The notes below the pieces were generated by a model. The model saw only the letters and a list, made by a program, of their open reading frames with translations, was not told where the DNA came from and did not search any database. From assembly GCA_001910725.1 (NCBI GenBank), contig MJGA01000011.1, forward strand, positions 620,001 to 684,000: a stretch of DNA of 64,000 nt, in the 5' to 3' direction. This document shows positions 23,281 to 36,586 of the stretch, piece by piece. Every line of letters begins with the position of its first letter. The stretch's first letter is position 1. Position numbers and translations under genes: made by a program. The stretch comes from Phanerodontia chrysosporium (lineage: Eukaryota > Basidiomycota > Agaricomycetes > Polyporales > Phanerochaetaceae).

Positions 23281-23923
23281 ATGTTTGCCGCCGCTCAGCT
23301 TGTCGCTCTCGCTATCTTCGCGGCCGCCTCGTTCGGTAGGGCTTGCTACTAGCCTGAGCCTAGACAATGAGCTAACCACACACGTCTCACGCTACAGTGC
23401 GCGCCGGCGTTCCCGCGGACTGCACTCGCACGTACACTGTGCAGGCCGGCGACACCTGCAACGGTATCAGCGCATCCCAGAAGGTCTCTACGTGAGTTGA
23501 GGGCATCGTGCGGGCTGGGATGCTGTACGCTGACGAGTTGGACAGCTTCCAGCTTGCGCACGTCAATCCCGCGATCAACGTTGGGTGCACGAACCTCGCG
23601 CTCGGTGCTGTGCGTGCGACGTGTGCTTCCCGGCCCTTTCGGAGCGGGCCCGCTGATGCCTGTTTGCAGGAGCTTTGTCTCGGCGTCAAGGACGAGGACT
23701 GCACGACTGTGCAGGTCGTCAAGAGCGGCGACTACTGCGCGCTGATCGCGGGCAACGCGGGCATCCCGCTCGCGACGCTGCTCGCGAACAACCCGAACGT
23801 GAACAGCGGGTGCACGAACCTGGGTGTCGGAGAGGTATGTCGCCGCTGCTGCTGCCGGTGTGTTTGATGCTGAGCCGAGCGCAGGTCTTGTGCACTTCCA
23901 GCACCGTCTTACACTACACCTGA
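23281..23923 (+). CDS. Secreted protein with two LysM domains (copy 1)
   Basis: Five exons (23281-23335, 23398-23491, 23546-23609, 23670-23834, 23885-23923) give 138 residues. A signal peptide (MFAAAQLVALAIFAAASFV) is followed by two LysM modules, which bind chitin-type N-acetylglucosamine chains. Module 1 spans about 27-73 (YTVQAGDTCNGIS ... GAELCLG). Module 2 spans about 80-130 (VQVVKSGDYCALIAG ... VGEVLCTSS). Both end in a C-T-N-L or similar core with NPA/NPN. Eight or more cysteines fit the disulfide-stapled fungal LysM type. No catalytic domain or membrane anchor follows, so it is a free secreted LysM protein, the form used by fungi to shield or mask chitin. The intron positions match those of the copy at 32842, so the two are paralogues. 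Confidence 0.93.
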
Positions 23924-24097
23924 GAGAGTTGGTTAACTGTGTAGGATAATAGTATGTCGCCGTGAAATGGATCGATTTGAGAGACGCCGGTGATCGGGAA
24001 AGAGCGACGCCACAAAGACGAACGCCGTGACGTGTGTGACTCTTCCGTGGTTGGTCTCGGTCGGCCATCACGCGTCACGTCTTCGCTGGGCAGCGCC

Positions 24098-24743
24098 ATG
24101 CTGCAGGAACTCTCGCATATGGACCGCATCACTCAGCTCCAGGATGAGATACAGCAGGTAACCCTACCCTCGCCATCGCCTCCTCCTGCTCACCTCCTCC
24201 CGTCGCAGCTCTTGACCATCATGTCCAGCAGCATCGCCTACCTCACCTCCAAGGCCAACTTTGCCCAGGTCAGCGAGGACGTGCCCATCACAAAGGCACG
24301 CAACCCGGAGAAGGTAGACCCGCCAGACGTCTTTGAAGGTCATGCGAGCCACTCCAGTCTCGCCGCCCGCTGACGCTCGCACCACAGAGAACAAGAAGGA
24401 GCTCGTCACCGACCTGATCGTCAAAGCGAAGCAGGTCGAGTATCTCATCAACTCACTCCCTGCGCCCGAGCCAGAAGAAGCTCAGGTGCGTCCGGATACA
24501 TTGTGACGCGGCCAGACCCTGACGCGGCGTCCCCAGGCGATGCGGCTGCAGGACCTGGAGCAGCAGATGTCAGAAGCCAACGAGGAGTACATACGAGCCG
24601 TCGCTCGTGCAAGTAGGTATTGTGTTGTTCTTTTGCTACCTCTTGCGCTAACCACGTCCTCTTCAGGAAATTTGCACCAACGAATATCGGAGGTGCTGCG
24701 GAACATGCTCGACGAGGCAGACGGAATGGACAACCCAGGATAA
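24098..24743 (+). CDS. MED21: Mediator complex subunit 21 (Srb7)
   Basis: Five exons (24098-24157, 24209-24338, 24388-24485, 24537-24612, 24667-24743) give 146 residues in frame. MED21 pairs with MED7 in the middle module of Mediator, which links transcription factors to RNA polymerase II. The hallmark N-terminus is present: MDRITQLQDEIQQLLTIMSS. It is followed by AYLTSKANFAQVSEDVPITK, a central helix KELVTDLIVKAKQVEYLINS with LPAPEPEEAQ, and a coiled C-terminal helix. Length is normal. The ATG at 24098 adds MLQELSH before the usual MDRITQLQD. The start at the inner Met (24119) is equally possible. The gene begins only 174 bp after the LysM gene. Confidence 0.95.
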
Positions 24744-25651
24744 AACCCTCGCCGTTTTTAGAGACTTTTCTGTGATACATTGCACGCTATTGTTGTGTTT
24801 TCCTTCTGTAATATTAGAGGTACGTCGTCAAGTAGTCTCGTCCCTTCATGGCTAACGTTGCAGAACGTCTAGTCGCAAATGCCCATAGAGGTTATCATAT
24901 AGAACAATAAGCGAGAATGCCACACAACCAGCTAATTTGCGACAACCGGATTCCGATTGACATCGGAGGCCTCTACGACAGATTTTCGGCTACGTGATAT
25001 TTTCTTGACAGGTCGCCGATGACTTGAGCAAATAGGCATTACATGGCTTATTCTACCGAACGGCTGGGTATGTTCAGACCAATAGCCACGGGATCGTGCC
25101 TAGCTCAACAGCATATCGTCGCTTGAAGCCATGTCCGAGCCCGGTCGCAAATCCTGACAGCTGGCGCCCACGGTATGAACAGGTTGTGCTCGGACCACAT
25201 AGTACAGATCGCCAAGCGGACGCAGATCCATGCATCCTATGCTTGAGGCACATCGGCACTACTGTCACCCGCGGAAGCCCAGACGTATCTGCGAGGATTT
25301 CTGCACTGGAGCCAGGGCACGTGCTGCGCGACCACACAGGCGATGTTTAGTTACAGCAGCAGTTCGAGGTGCCGGCCTGCCGACATGACAGTCGCAATTC
25401 TCGTCTGCTGTGTACGACTTTCGGGAGGCACAACTCGTCGGGCTCGTGTCGCCGCTGTGTCGATAGCAGACGGAGGCCAAGTCCACAGCCGGACGTCGAG
25501 GCGGACGGTGGCGGCAGGCTTGCCGTCCAAAATGTGTATAAAAGCCTAAGGTGACTGTGCCTCATATCTCCAACAGCCTGCAAGATTCTCCAGCTCCAGC
25601 ACCACTTTCTACACAGTCCCAACTCTCAGCACGCACTCAGCAACTAGTACG
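24744..25651. other. Gene-free stretch before the cysteine-poor secreted protein gene
   Basis: About 0.9 kb with no supported gene. A TATAAAAG box at 25537-25544 lies 108 nt before the next start codon. CT-rich DNA and a run of CAA/CAG-type triplets near 25560-25640 fit a 5' UTR. Confidence 0.5.
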
Positions 25652-26721
25652 ATGTCTGCCCTCCGCCTGCTTTCCGCAACGCTCTTCGCCGCGCTCGCCA
25701 TGGGCGCGAGCCTGCCGCGCCAGAGCGCGTCCATCTGCGGCAGCGCACCCGAGGTCCCCATCAGCGGCGTGCCCGCGATCGAAGTGTGGAGCGGCGCGAC
25801 GCGCATGGGCTACCTCAGCACCGCCGTCTTCGAAAACGGCCCGCCGACCGCGTACGGCTGGCTCACGTACAACTACAACGACGCGCTCAACGGTGTCTTC
25901 TCGTGCGGCGCGCCTGGCACGGGCACGTTCGTCATGGGCGCTGCGGTGCGTCGCTCTCCACACTGTATCTGCCGCGGGTGCTGACGGTCGTGGTGGCTGC
26001 AGAACGCGCGCACGGTCCCCGGCAGCGACAGCAACGCCATCGGGCTCGTCGTGAACCAGTGGAGCACGACGCTCGGCCCCGGCAACCCCAAGTGAGCCCC
26101 CGCATCCTTGCCTGCGTCCGCGCGCCATCACTGACTGCATGCGCTCGCCGCCAGCTGGGGTGTCCTCGCCCCGACGTTCGCGACCGCGCCCGGGGCGACG
26201 CCCGACTCGACGAGCGTCGGCTCGTTCGACGGCTCCTCCGTACGTGCCTTCTCGCCCACGGTCTCGCTGCGCGCCTGACCATCTTGTCGTTGTCACCTAG
26301 TTTGAGGGCTCCGTCTGGACAATCCAGAGCGGCACCGACAGCGCGGGCAAGGCCCACCAGTACCTCATCCGTAAGCCGCACCCCCTCCTCGTCGCATGCA
26401 CACGCCCGCTCATCTCGTGTCTCGCTGCCCGCAGCGACCTGGGTCAACCCTGACGGCTGTGAGTCTCCCCGCTGTGTTGCTCGATGCGAGGATTGCGAAT
26501 GCTGACATGATGGCAGCTACTGTCCATCTCGACGTCGCGGTGCTCCCCGCCCAGGGCGCGATCGCCGCCACGGGCGACTTTGCCACGTTCCTTTCGCAGA
26601 ACGACTATCTCGGTGACTGGATCCAGGTGGTGCGTCGCGTTCACTTTTTTATGGTGCATATCGTCTGTCGTTGGGCTCACGCATCGCTGTGCAGAAATTT
26701 GCTGTTGGCTCCTCTGTCTAA
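25652..26721 (+). CDS. Secreted protein of unknown function, 7 exons
   Basis: Seven exons (25652-25945, 26003-26091, 26155-26239, 26301-26370, 26435-26458, 26517-26626, 26695-26721) join to 232 residues with all phases consistent. A signal peptide (MSALRLLSATLFAALAMGA) precedes a mature region starting near SLPRQSA. The rest is soluble and rich in Gly, Ser, Thr and aromatic residues, with only two cysteines (in SICGSAP and FSCGAPG) that could form one disulfide. Strand-like segments such as AIEVWSGATRMGYLSTAVF, EGSVWTIQSGT and STVHLDVAVLP suggest a beta-rich fold. I recognise no domain. The short exons of 24 and 27 nt are supported by the reading frame and GT-AG borders. A broken second copy lies at 31440-31760 next to the second LysM gene. 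Confidence 0.82.
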
Positions 26722-27137
26722 GTGCAGGATGATCGGCGGTGTGCAACCTGAAGGACTGCTTGACTTCGGATACGGACTGTGCTAGCATAGCATTGGCTTG
26801 ACGTCGTACTTGTTGTGCCGTCTTGCTTCCCCGCGTAATGGCACAATTATGACCTTCTCATTCTCGATTAGCATGCAGTGGCAGAGGTCCCGCAGCGTCT
26901 CGTAGGTCTTCAACTTTCAGTCTCGCGGTTACCATCGCCCACAGAGCTAGATATTTACATGTCCCGCGTCTAACCCAGCTCCATCTCCAGTCATTCGGTT
27001 CGCCGCATACGCGCAGCCGAGTGTACCGGTCGTTAGACTTGTTCTACCCTGTGGGCGTCTTCGGCTTTCCACTCCCTCACCATCTGCAGCGGTGATAAGT
27101 AAACGAATGTTGCAAGGAGTACTATAGCTGACAATAT
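26722..27137. other. Intergenic, between tail-to-tail genes
   Basis: A 416-bp gap holding the 3' UTRs of the secreted protein gene and the GNAT gene. Nothing else is seen. Confidence 0.45.
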
Positions 27138-28037
27138 CTATAGCAATGGGTTGCTCTTTCCATGACGGATTTTCGCCCCGAGATAGAAGGTGTCGACTAT
27201 TTGAAAGCCGAGATACTGATAAAAGCCTCGGTTAACAGTGTTGCTGGACGCGAGCCACGTCGGGACACCTTGTGCATCCGCCTGCGAAGGCGCCCGTCAG
27301 TAGCAATTCTGTTGGTCGTGTTGATGAGACGAACCGAACTTGTGGCCACACGCACGAGTGCCGAAGCATAGCCGCGTTCCCGATATTCGGGCGCCGTTAC
27401 GAGGCTGCTAATCTCGAAACTCTGAGGGAGCCGGTGTCCGAGGTGCGCTTCCGCGGAGGCCTGCATCTTGATAACAAACTCCTTGGTGCGCTGAATCCGG
27501 CACATCAGACTCGGCGCCGTAGTTCAATGGGTTACGGAGATCACCAGCCTTTTTCTGCTCCTCGGTTTGGAATGCCCCACGAATCCCTCGAACGAGACGT
27601 CGATACACCGGGTCTATGAGCTTGTTGATGGGCCGCCGTGCAGTATTTGGGTCCCCGCTACAGCATTGCGCGAGGGTCAAGGGCAAGAATATTCACTGTA
27701 AGAGGTTTGCACTTACATGACCATCACAGACTGCCCGTGGTGAATTGTCCATGCGCATTTGTCCCAGATGCTACGATAGAACTGCAGGCGGATAGAATAC
27801 GTGTCCCCGTCCTATATCGCTTGGCGTCCTTGTGGTCGCTCTGCGTACGGTCGGTGCACGCCGCCACGCTCATGAAACGGGACGTACCGGAGTGACTTGG
27901 AGGTAGCGCTCTAACGGATCATCTTCCACTGTACCGCTCTCGAGGTCGCGCAAGCGTTTGGGACGTCTCCTGCCGGGCGCACTGCGTAAGTCTCGATTGG
28001 CGTGGCTCAGTGAGGATTGCTGCGTACCATATTGCAT
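27138..28037 (-). CDS. GNAT-family N-acetyltransferase, two frame breaks
   Basis: Blocks in order on the minus strand: MQYVRPAGDVPNACAT, EDDPLERYLQVTP, FYRSIWDKCAWTIHHGQSVM, PINKLIDPVYRRLVRGIRGA, ISSLVTAPEYRERGYASALV and ASSNTVNRGFYQYLGFQIVD. The R-x-x-G-Y-A core in YRERGYASAL is the acetyl-CoA pyrophosphate loop. Six exons (28037-28028, 27981-27888, 27811-27717, 27657-27545, 27490-27335, 27281-27138) fit. Two single-base breaks occur. One base is missing near 27930-27937. One base is extra in the T run 27550-27554 (A run on the coding strand). Removing the extra base also turns a non-canonical donor into a proper CTG|GTGATC site, which favours a read error over decay. The repaired protein has 203 residues. 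The substrate is unknown. The first coding exon of 10 nt is the least certain part. Confidence 0.7.
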
Positions 28038-28525
28038 GAGCGCGGGTTTTACTTTCTCGATCTCGCCGGCTCTAGCGTCGTGGACGAGCGTGTCCTGCGA
28101 CACAGTCCAGTCATGCCTTGGCTCCAGGGAGCCCGGGAGACCAATCCGCGAGTGGAGAGGCATAGCAGGACAGTGGTCTTCACAATTTGCGTCCTGCTCC
28201 TGCTTTGTATGTCTGATACGGTAGAGCACAGCAGGGCCGCAGCCAGTGCACGTTCTGTTCGCAGTACCGTCGTGATCTCTTCCCAGAGATTGCGCAGGGA
28301 CACGGCTCACAAAGCGCCTCCGACGATTACCCGAGCGCTATCGCTGGAGGCTGCCTGAGACAGTACGAGAATAGTGAACCGACCATGTTTCTATATGCAA
28401 TGCTGATGTTTCGCGGAGTTTGCTACTCGCTGTCGCGGTCCGCCACAGAGATGTTATTTTACTCCTACCACACACGAATGATCGATAAGTGCCACCTCTA
28501 TCCTCAACACAGATATGTTCCCCAC
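28038..28525. other. Intergenic stretch upstream of the GNAT gene
   Basis: A 488-bp gap with short open frames on both strands but no motif or splice logic. It likely holds the GNAT promoter and the 3' UTR of the coiled-coil gene. Confidence 0.4.
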
Positions 28526-30646
28526 CTAGCCGCCGTCACCAAGCCCACACAGCCGAATCGCAGCCTCCAGGAGCATCACGCGGTTCTCGAGCTTGTCGCA
28601 CTCTGCCGCTGGAGCGTGCTCTGGAAGGCAACTTGACCCTCCAGCTCGCGGTTCTCCATGTTGAACTGCTCGAGCCGACGCCTGTACGCCTCGCGGAGCC
28701 GTGCAGTCTCGGCCTCCTCCTCAGCGAGCTCGCGTCGTGCCTTGGTGAGCTCCGCAGAGGCGTCCGCAATTTGCGCGTCCCGGGTGGCGCGTTCGCGAGC
28801 GACCTCAGCGGCGTCTGCGAGGACGGCGTCCAGCTTGCGTTGTGCCTCGTCGAGGGCAGTCCGGCCAGAGAGCTCGGCCTCCAGATGCGTCGATACGCGC
28901 CTGCTCCTGAGCGATCTCTTGCAGGAGCTCGTCCGCGAGCGCGTCGTTGGCGCGCTGCTCCGCCTGGTACGCGGCGATGTCCTTCCAGTGCTGGCGGCGC
29001 TCCTGCTCGTGCGCGGCCTGGACCTTCTGGAGCTCGTCCTGCGCAGCGGCGAGCTTGGCGCACTCCTCGGCGTAGCCCTCGCTGACCATCTTCAGGCGCC
29101 ACTCGAGACCTCGGAGCTCGGCCTCGAACTCGAGACGCTTCCGCTGCGATTTCGGCTTCGAGCGCTGCAACTTCTTCGTTGAGTACAGCGAGTCGAGCCT
29201 CCTCGTTAGCGGCATGGGTCTCAAGTGTGGCAAGCTGTTGGACATCCTCGGCGCATTGGTGCTCGCAGGTGTGCATGTGCAGGCGATGTTCGACGACGCT
29301 GAACTCGAGACTATCTTGGAGGTCGTTGTACTCCATCGTCGCCCGAGCGAGAGCCTGTTCAAGTGCAATAATATTCTTCTCGAGCACGACAGCGGCCTCG
29401 CGATCGGCAGTGCGCAGATCGTACACGGCCATGAGCATAGCAGCTTCGGCAACAGCAGCATCCTCGAGTTCCCGACTAAAGCGTTCCCGGTCAGCCGAAG
29501 CCTCGAGCACAAGACGGTCGTGCTCGGCGACAAGCGACTTTTTGCGGGCGGCGGTCGCGGCCAACTCAGAGTTGAGAGCGGCGAGCTTGGCTTCAAGGGA
29601 AGCCAGCTCAGCATTGAGGGTGGAAACCTCGGCGACATGAGACTCCTGGGCAAAGCGTTTCTCGGCAACAAGCGCGGCATGCTGGAATGCAGACTTGCAG
29701 TGGCGACGCTGGTTTTCCGCTAGCGCTTCCTCGTGCGCGGCATCCTCAGAAGCGATTTCGTTCTGGAGGGCGGCGAACCTGTTCTGTGCTAAGCGCAACT
29801 CGAGTACAGCCAGCTCCCGGGAGAGGGCAGCTTCCGTGGCGGCTGCAGAGGCCTTCTTCTCGGCAAGCTTCCTCTCGGTCGCCGCGATATAGGCGAGCCC
29901 TTGAGCGTTCAGCTCCTTGATGTCTTCGACTTCGGTGCGCAGCGTCTCCGCCTGCGTTTCGTTCGCCCTGAGTTCGTCCTGTGTTATGTCAGAGCCTGAA
30001 CCGCTCGCTATATGCGCAAAGACACGCACCTCAACGGCCTGAAGCTTCGCTTCGTTATCGATGTTGACTTGCTTCAGACGCTCCACCTCGATTTCCTCAT
30101 GAAGCAGCTGGCCTTCAATCGGGCCTATGGAGACAGTGAGCTCCATGAGCGCGGCAACCTTTTCAGTGTGGATTTCCTCAAGCTTAGAGGCGAGAGCGGA
30201 ATAGTGTGCGATGCCATTGTCGAGACGGGAGATGCCAGTGATTTTCTTGTAGGTTTTCTTGGCAAAGTTGACCGAGAGCACCTGTGCCTGTGTTAGCCGC
30301 GTTTGAGAAAACAAAGACAAAGAGCCTTGCTTACTGTCGTAACCCAGGCCGTGATCAGGACGATGCAGCATATGAGCCATGGCCACACCAAGTCCACCAC
30401 GTCCCGAGCGAGCGTAGACAGTCCGACCTGGCGGTACATGCCGCCGTCGATGCATAGCGCGACATTGGTCTCGAGGTCAGCGGGGTGGCAAATGTATCCA
30501 AAGGAGGGTGCAACAGTGTCGACGGAAGGATACAGAGGAGGGAGAGAGAGCGTGCTAAGCGTGCCCAGATTTGGCACGGCCAAGCGTCCGATCCAGTCTG
30601 CGAGGGCAAAGACGGGATCGGGGATCTTGTCCAAGACGGGGAACAT
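28526..30646 (-). CDS. Membrane-anchored long coiled-coil protein, three frame breaks
   Basis: Exons 30646-30335, 30281-30030 and 29978-28526. The first exon encodes about 104 residues ending in one transmembrane span (LVWPWLICCIVLITAWVTT). From about residue 150 to the end the protein is an almost unbroken coiled coil rich in Ala, Glu, Leu, Arg and Lys, for example AALNSELAATAARKKSLVAE, ELRGLEWRLKMVSEGYAEEC and LEQFNMENRELEGQ. The short tail ends CGLGDGG before TAG. The frame shifts three times (near 29135, 28890 and 28615). Each shift passes from one heptad pattern directly into another, and the net change fits a 671-residue protein. Such a protein could act as a tether or scaffold on an endomembrane, which is inference. 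I know no named family. Confidence 0.65.
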
Positions 30647-32841
30647 GGTTGTTCTTGAGTATGAGGTTCCGTAGGACCGGCCAGCATATATGTAGCCCGT
30701 GGCTGACTGTCAGCCTCTCGGTTGGCATTGAGATGACAGTCAGAGGCTGGGCCGACTTGGACTGTGGGATTTGCTGTCCAAGTACTCCATGCATATTGAC
30801 AACACGAAGGTTCAACCACCAGGTTTTTATGGCAGAAGGCATGTGTTGAGATCTATGTATGTGGTGTCAGAGGTGTAGGGATGGCCAACACTGCGCTCAA
30901 CACAGACCTCCACCAACAGACCAACGCAGCACTGCTCTATCCGTCACATAGAGCCCGAAGATGCTGCTCGCGGCTTTCCATAGTATGATTGACGAGATAT
31001 TCTGACCGTTTGCATAGGAACTGGAATGGCGTCGATGCAGCACAGTTGAGGGCGAGGTGAACGTGAGCGTGCGCGTGGGCGCCGAAAGCGACGCGTCGAA
31101 AGAGTAGCGCCCGTTCTTTGTCTCTTCCGTACGGTCATCTTCGAGACCGTGAGCATGTTTCGTTGATTGTCGAGCAGAATTGACCAGTTAGAAAAACATG
31201 AACCGAGACTGAGGTTGTGAACGTTAACTATCTGAGTCGTAAAACCGTCTGGTGAAATTCACGCAGAGCGACATAGACAAAAGTTCGCTACCCGCGCGAT
31301 GACGCGCCCATAAGCCGTATTCTTACCACATGCGGGCCGACACTGCACGCCGGAAGCGTGCATTCAACTTTCATGGTATGTTCTGCCTCCTTCCTCCTAA
31401 CCAAAGTTGTTGAAACCGGTCTCCTCAAAGTCAGGGTTGGATCGCTGCGGACCTACATCTCCCCTTCTGGAGTCGGACCTGCCCCCGCCGATGTCGATTG
31501 TGACGGTTGCTCCGTGAGATCTATGCCATCCTGAAAATATGCCCTAACTACTAACTTACCGGTACTGCAGTTTGAGGGTCGATGGGGACCGTCCAGAGCG
31601 GCACTAGCAGTACGGGCACTCACCAGTACCCCATCCGTGAGCAGCACAGTCCTGCAATATCGCACGCAAGCGAGCTCAACGATGTGTTTCTCCAACAGCT
31701 CTCTGGGTCAATCCCGACGGATTTGACTCTTCAGTCTCTGTCCGACGTGTGCTGTGGCCACATTTTCAATTATCCTGATTCCAACTGTACCATCCCGGAG
31801 CAGTTCAACTTGTTTTTAACCTGCCCCAAGTCCGCTTTCGCAGTGTGTCTTGTGCAGCGCTGTTGCAGACCCAGGTTGCGGGGCTTCAGTAGCCCAGTTA
31901 TAACTCTGGCTTCCAGGACACACGCATCGGCTCACCGAATGAGATACATCTCCGTGGTCTTCGGTTCTACTCGGCTTCCGCATCTTCCCACCGTCAATCT
32001 ACTAGACAGAGGGACACTTCCTAGTCGTCACCTCTTCACTACAATACACGCCCGAGTTCTCATGCTCGACCCCTTGGCCGCGTAGGCCGCAGTGTCAAGA
32101 CACGACTCCTTGATGATCATCATGGTGTGCGCTCCGGTACAGCTCGCGCATTTGCTGGCTCGCAAATATCCCGGATCGCTACAGGACGTCCGCGGATCTG
32201 CGGTGAGTACTCTTAGTGATGCGTAGAATATTGAAGCTACTGACGTTGACATGAGATGGGTCTCTAGAGTGCTACACGATCGTCGACTCCATAGTGAGCG
32301 GCCCGTTTAGCATATGCAATGGCTACTATGATGGTATTCCGAGTATACAGTACGGAACCGGGGCCATAGCGGCTTTGTCGGGGCCGCGAAAGATCCCAGA
32401 ATAGCTTGTATGAGAGCAGCGCTGTTCCTCTGGCACTGCGACACACTCTTGCGAGCGAACTTGTTCGCCATCGCACGCTCGTGCGAGCGGGCCCAAGTGC
32501 CAGCGCGCGTCGGCGTCAGTGACAGTGATGGGCACACAGTTGGCCGTGGGCATGCGAGGACAGCCAGCGCGCATTTGCCCTCCAAGGATAGTGCTGCAAG
32601 ATCACGCAACGACCATACCGGCTTCGAGTGTTTCCGGAAAGTTTCCCACGGGCGGCATCCTACAGAGAGGTACGTTCCGTCGCGTTGGTCGCGGTGACTT
32701 GTCAGTGATGAGCTTTCATCCAGACGGTGATGATTATTCCGCAGTGGGCACGTCTGTGTGAGGGTATAAAAGGCGGATGGAATGCTGGAAGAAGCCTCAG
32801 CGACCGTCGTCAAAATTCCGCCGCCGCCTCTGAAATTCGCG
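30647..32841. other. Gene-poor stretch with a broken gene copy
   Basis: About 2.2 kb between the coiled-coil gene and the second LysM gene. The one clear item is the pseudogene fragment at 31440-31760. Two further patches on plus look weakly protein-like: 32113-32202, opening MIIMVCAPVQL and ending at a possible donor GTGAGT, and about 32500-32670 (VMGTQLAVGMRGQPARICPP). They cannot be joined into a gene and I do not call them. Confidence 0.4.
31440..31760 (+). pseudogene. Fragment of a second copy of the 25652-26721 secreted protein gene
   Basis: The stretch aligns by eye with the end of exon 3, exon 4, intron 4 and exon 5 of the gene at 25652. Shared landmarks, in order, are GACGG(C/T)..CTCCGT before an intron, TTTGAGGG at the start of exon 4, GTCCAGAGCGGCAC, CACCAGTAC, the donor ATCCGT(A/G)AG, an acceptor CAG, and CTGGGTCAA(C/T)CC(T/C)GACGG. 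A one-base shift after TTTGAGGG and substitutions destroy the frame. Exons 1-2 and 6-7 were not found. It lies 1.1 kb upstream of the second LysM gene, which suggests both arose in one local duplication. Confidence 0.75.
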
Positions 32842-33522
32842 ATGTTCGCCGCTTTCTTCTCCATTCTCGCTGCGTTGTCTGCAGGTGCGACGACCTGTCG
32901 GTGTTCTTCCTGTGCGTGACGCTGACATGCATCCCACCTTCAACCTGCCGTAGTGCGTGCCGACATTCCCGCGAACTGTGCGCGTACCGCTTTCGTGCAG
33001 GCTGGCGATACCTGCAACAGCATCTCTGCCGCACATGGCGTTTCAACGTAAGCCGCGTGTGCTACCTCGACGCAAGCCCGCCGCTGACGCGTAGCTAGCT
33101 TCCAGCTGGCGTTTGTCAACCCGACAAGTATTGACGCGAACTGCGACACGCTCATTGCTGGAGAGGTGTGCGCTCTACGCATTGTTTTCTCCACGACTCG
33201 TTGACCATGATAATGTGGCGCAGGCTCTCTGTCTGGGCGTGACCGGACAGGACTGCACGGATGTGCACGTCGTCGAGAGCGGTGACTTCTGCGCGCTGAT
33301 CGCCAGCAACGCGGGCATCGAGCTCAATACCCTGCTTGCGAACAACCCGAACGTCAACAGCAACTGTACGAACCTTGGTGTGGGCGAGGTGCGTGGTCGT
33401 AGCTTGTGCCTTCCCCGCACGCGCGCAGCTTTGAACTCACCCACGGCATTGCTTTGTGGATGGTCCAGGTCCTGTGCACTGCAAGCAACGTTATTCGTTA
33501 CATTATCGAGGGAAAGGACTGA
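32842..33522 (+). CDS. Secreted protein with two LysM domains (copy 2)
   Basis: Five exons (32842-32884, 32954-33047, 33099-33165, 33224-33388, 33469-33522) give 140 residues. The intron positions and phases equal those of the gene at 23281, and the fourth exon has the same length (165 nt). A signal peptide (MFAAFFSILAALSAV) is followed by LysM 1 (FVQAGDTCNSISAAHG ... GEALCLG) and LysM 2 (VHVVESGDFCALIASNAG ... VGEVLCTAS). The second module is nearly identical to copy 1 over LLANNPNVNS and CTNLGVGEVLCT, while the first has diverged more. The C-terminus is longer (NVIRYIIEGKD). A TATAAAAG box sits at 32765-32772. Like copy 1 it should bind chitin oligomers outside the cell. Confidence 0.93.
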
Positions 33523-36334
<2,812 letters not shown>

Positions 36335-36586
36335 GCCTGGTCTCACCACTCTATGCCTGAATGTTGAGCACGAGTACACACTAGTCATGCTGCATATGAA
36401 TGGATGTGTATTCAGCTACAAGTGCGGGATGCAGAAAATGGTACAGGTGATGCTTTGTAGGGTGCGAAGATAGGAGTTCTACTGCGTGTGGTGGTGGATG
36501 GAGAGCGAGGCGCGACACATGCAAGGCATCGATGGTGAACACAAAACAAAACGATCATAGTCTAGTTCGCGTCATGAGTGGGGTGA

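Noticed and set aside
27138..28037. GC-AG intron in the GNAT gene (AAG|GCTGGT)
   Set aside because: The donor is a poor match, and removing one A from the adjacent A run gives a normal GT donor with the right phase, so the GC site is probably an artefact.
28526..30646. Programmed ribosomal frameshifting in the coiled-coil gene
   Set aside because: Three shifts in different directions without slippery heptamers or a common motif do not fit programmed recoding. Indel errors are simpler.
32101..32700. Possible extra gene upstream of the second LysM gene (MIIMVCAPVQL and VMGTQLAVGMRG patches)
   Set aside because: The patches lie in different frames, cannot be joined by convincing splice sites, and match no family I know.
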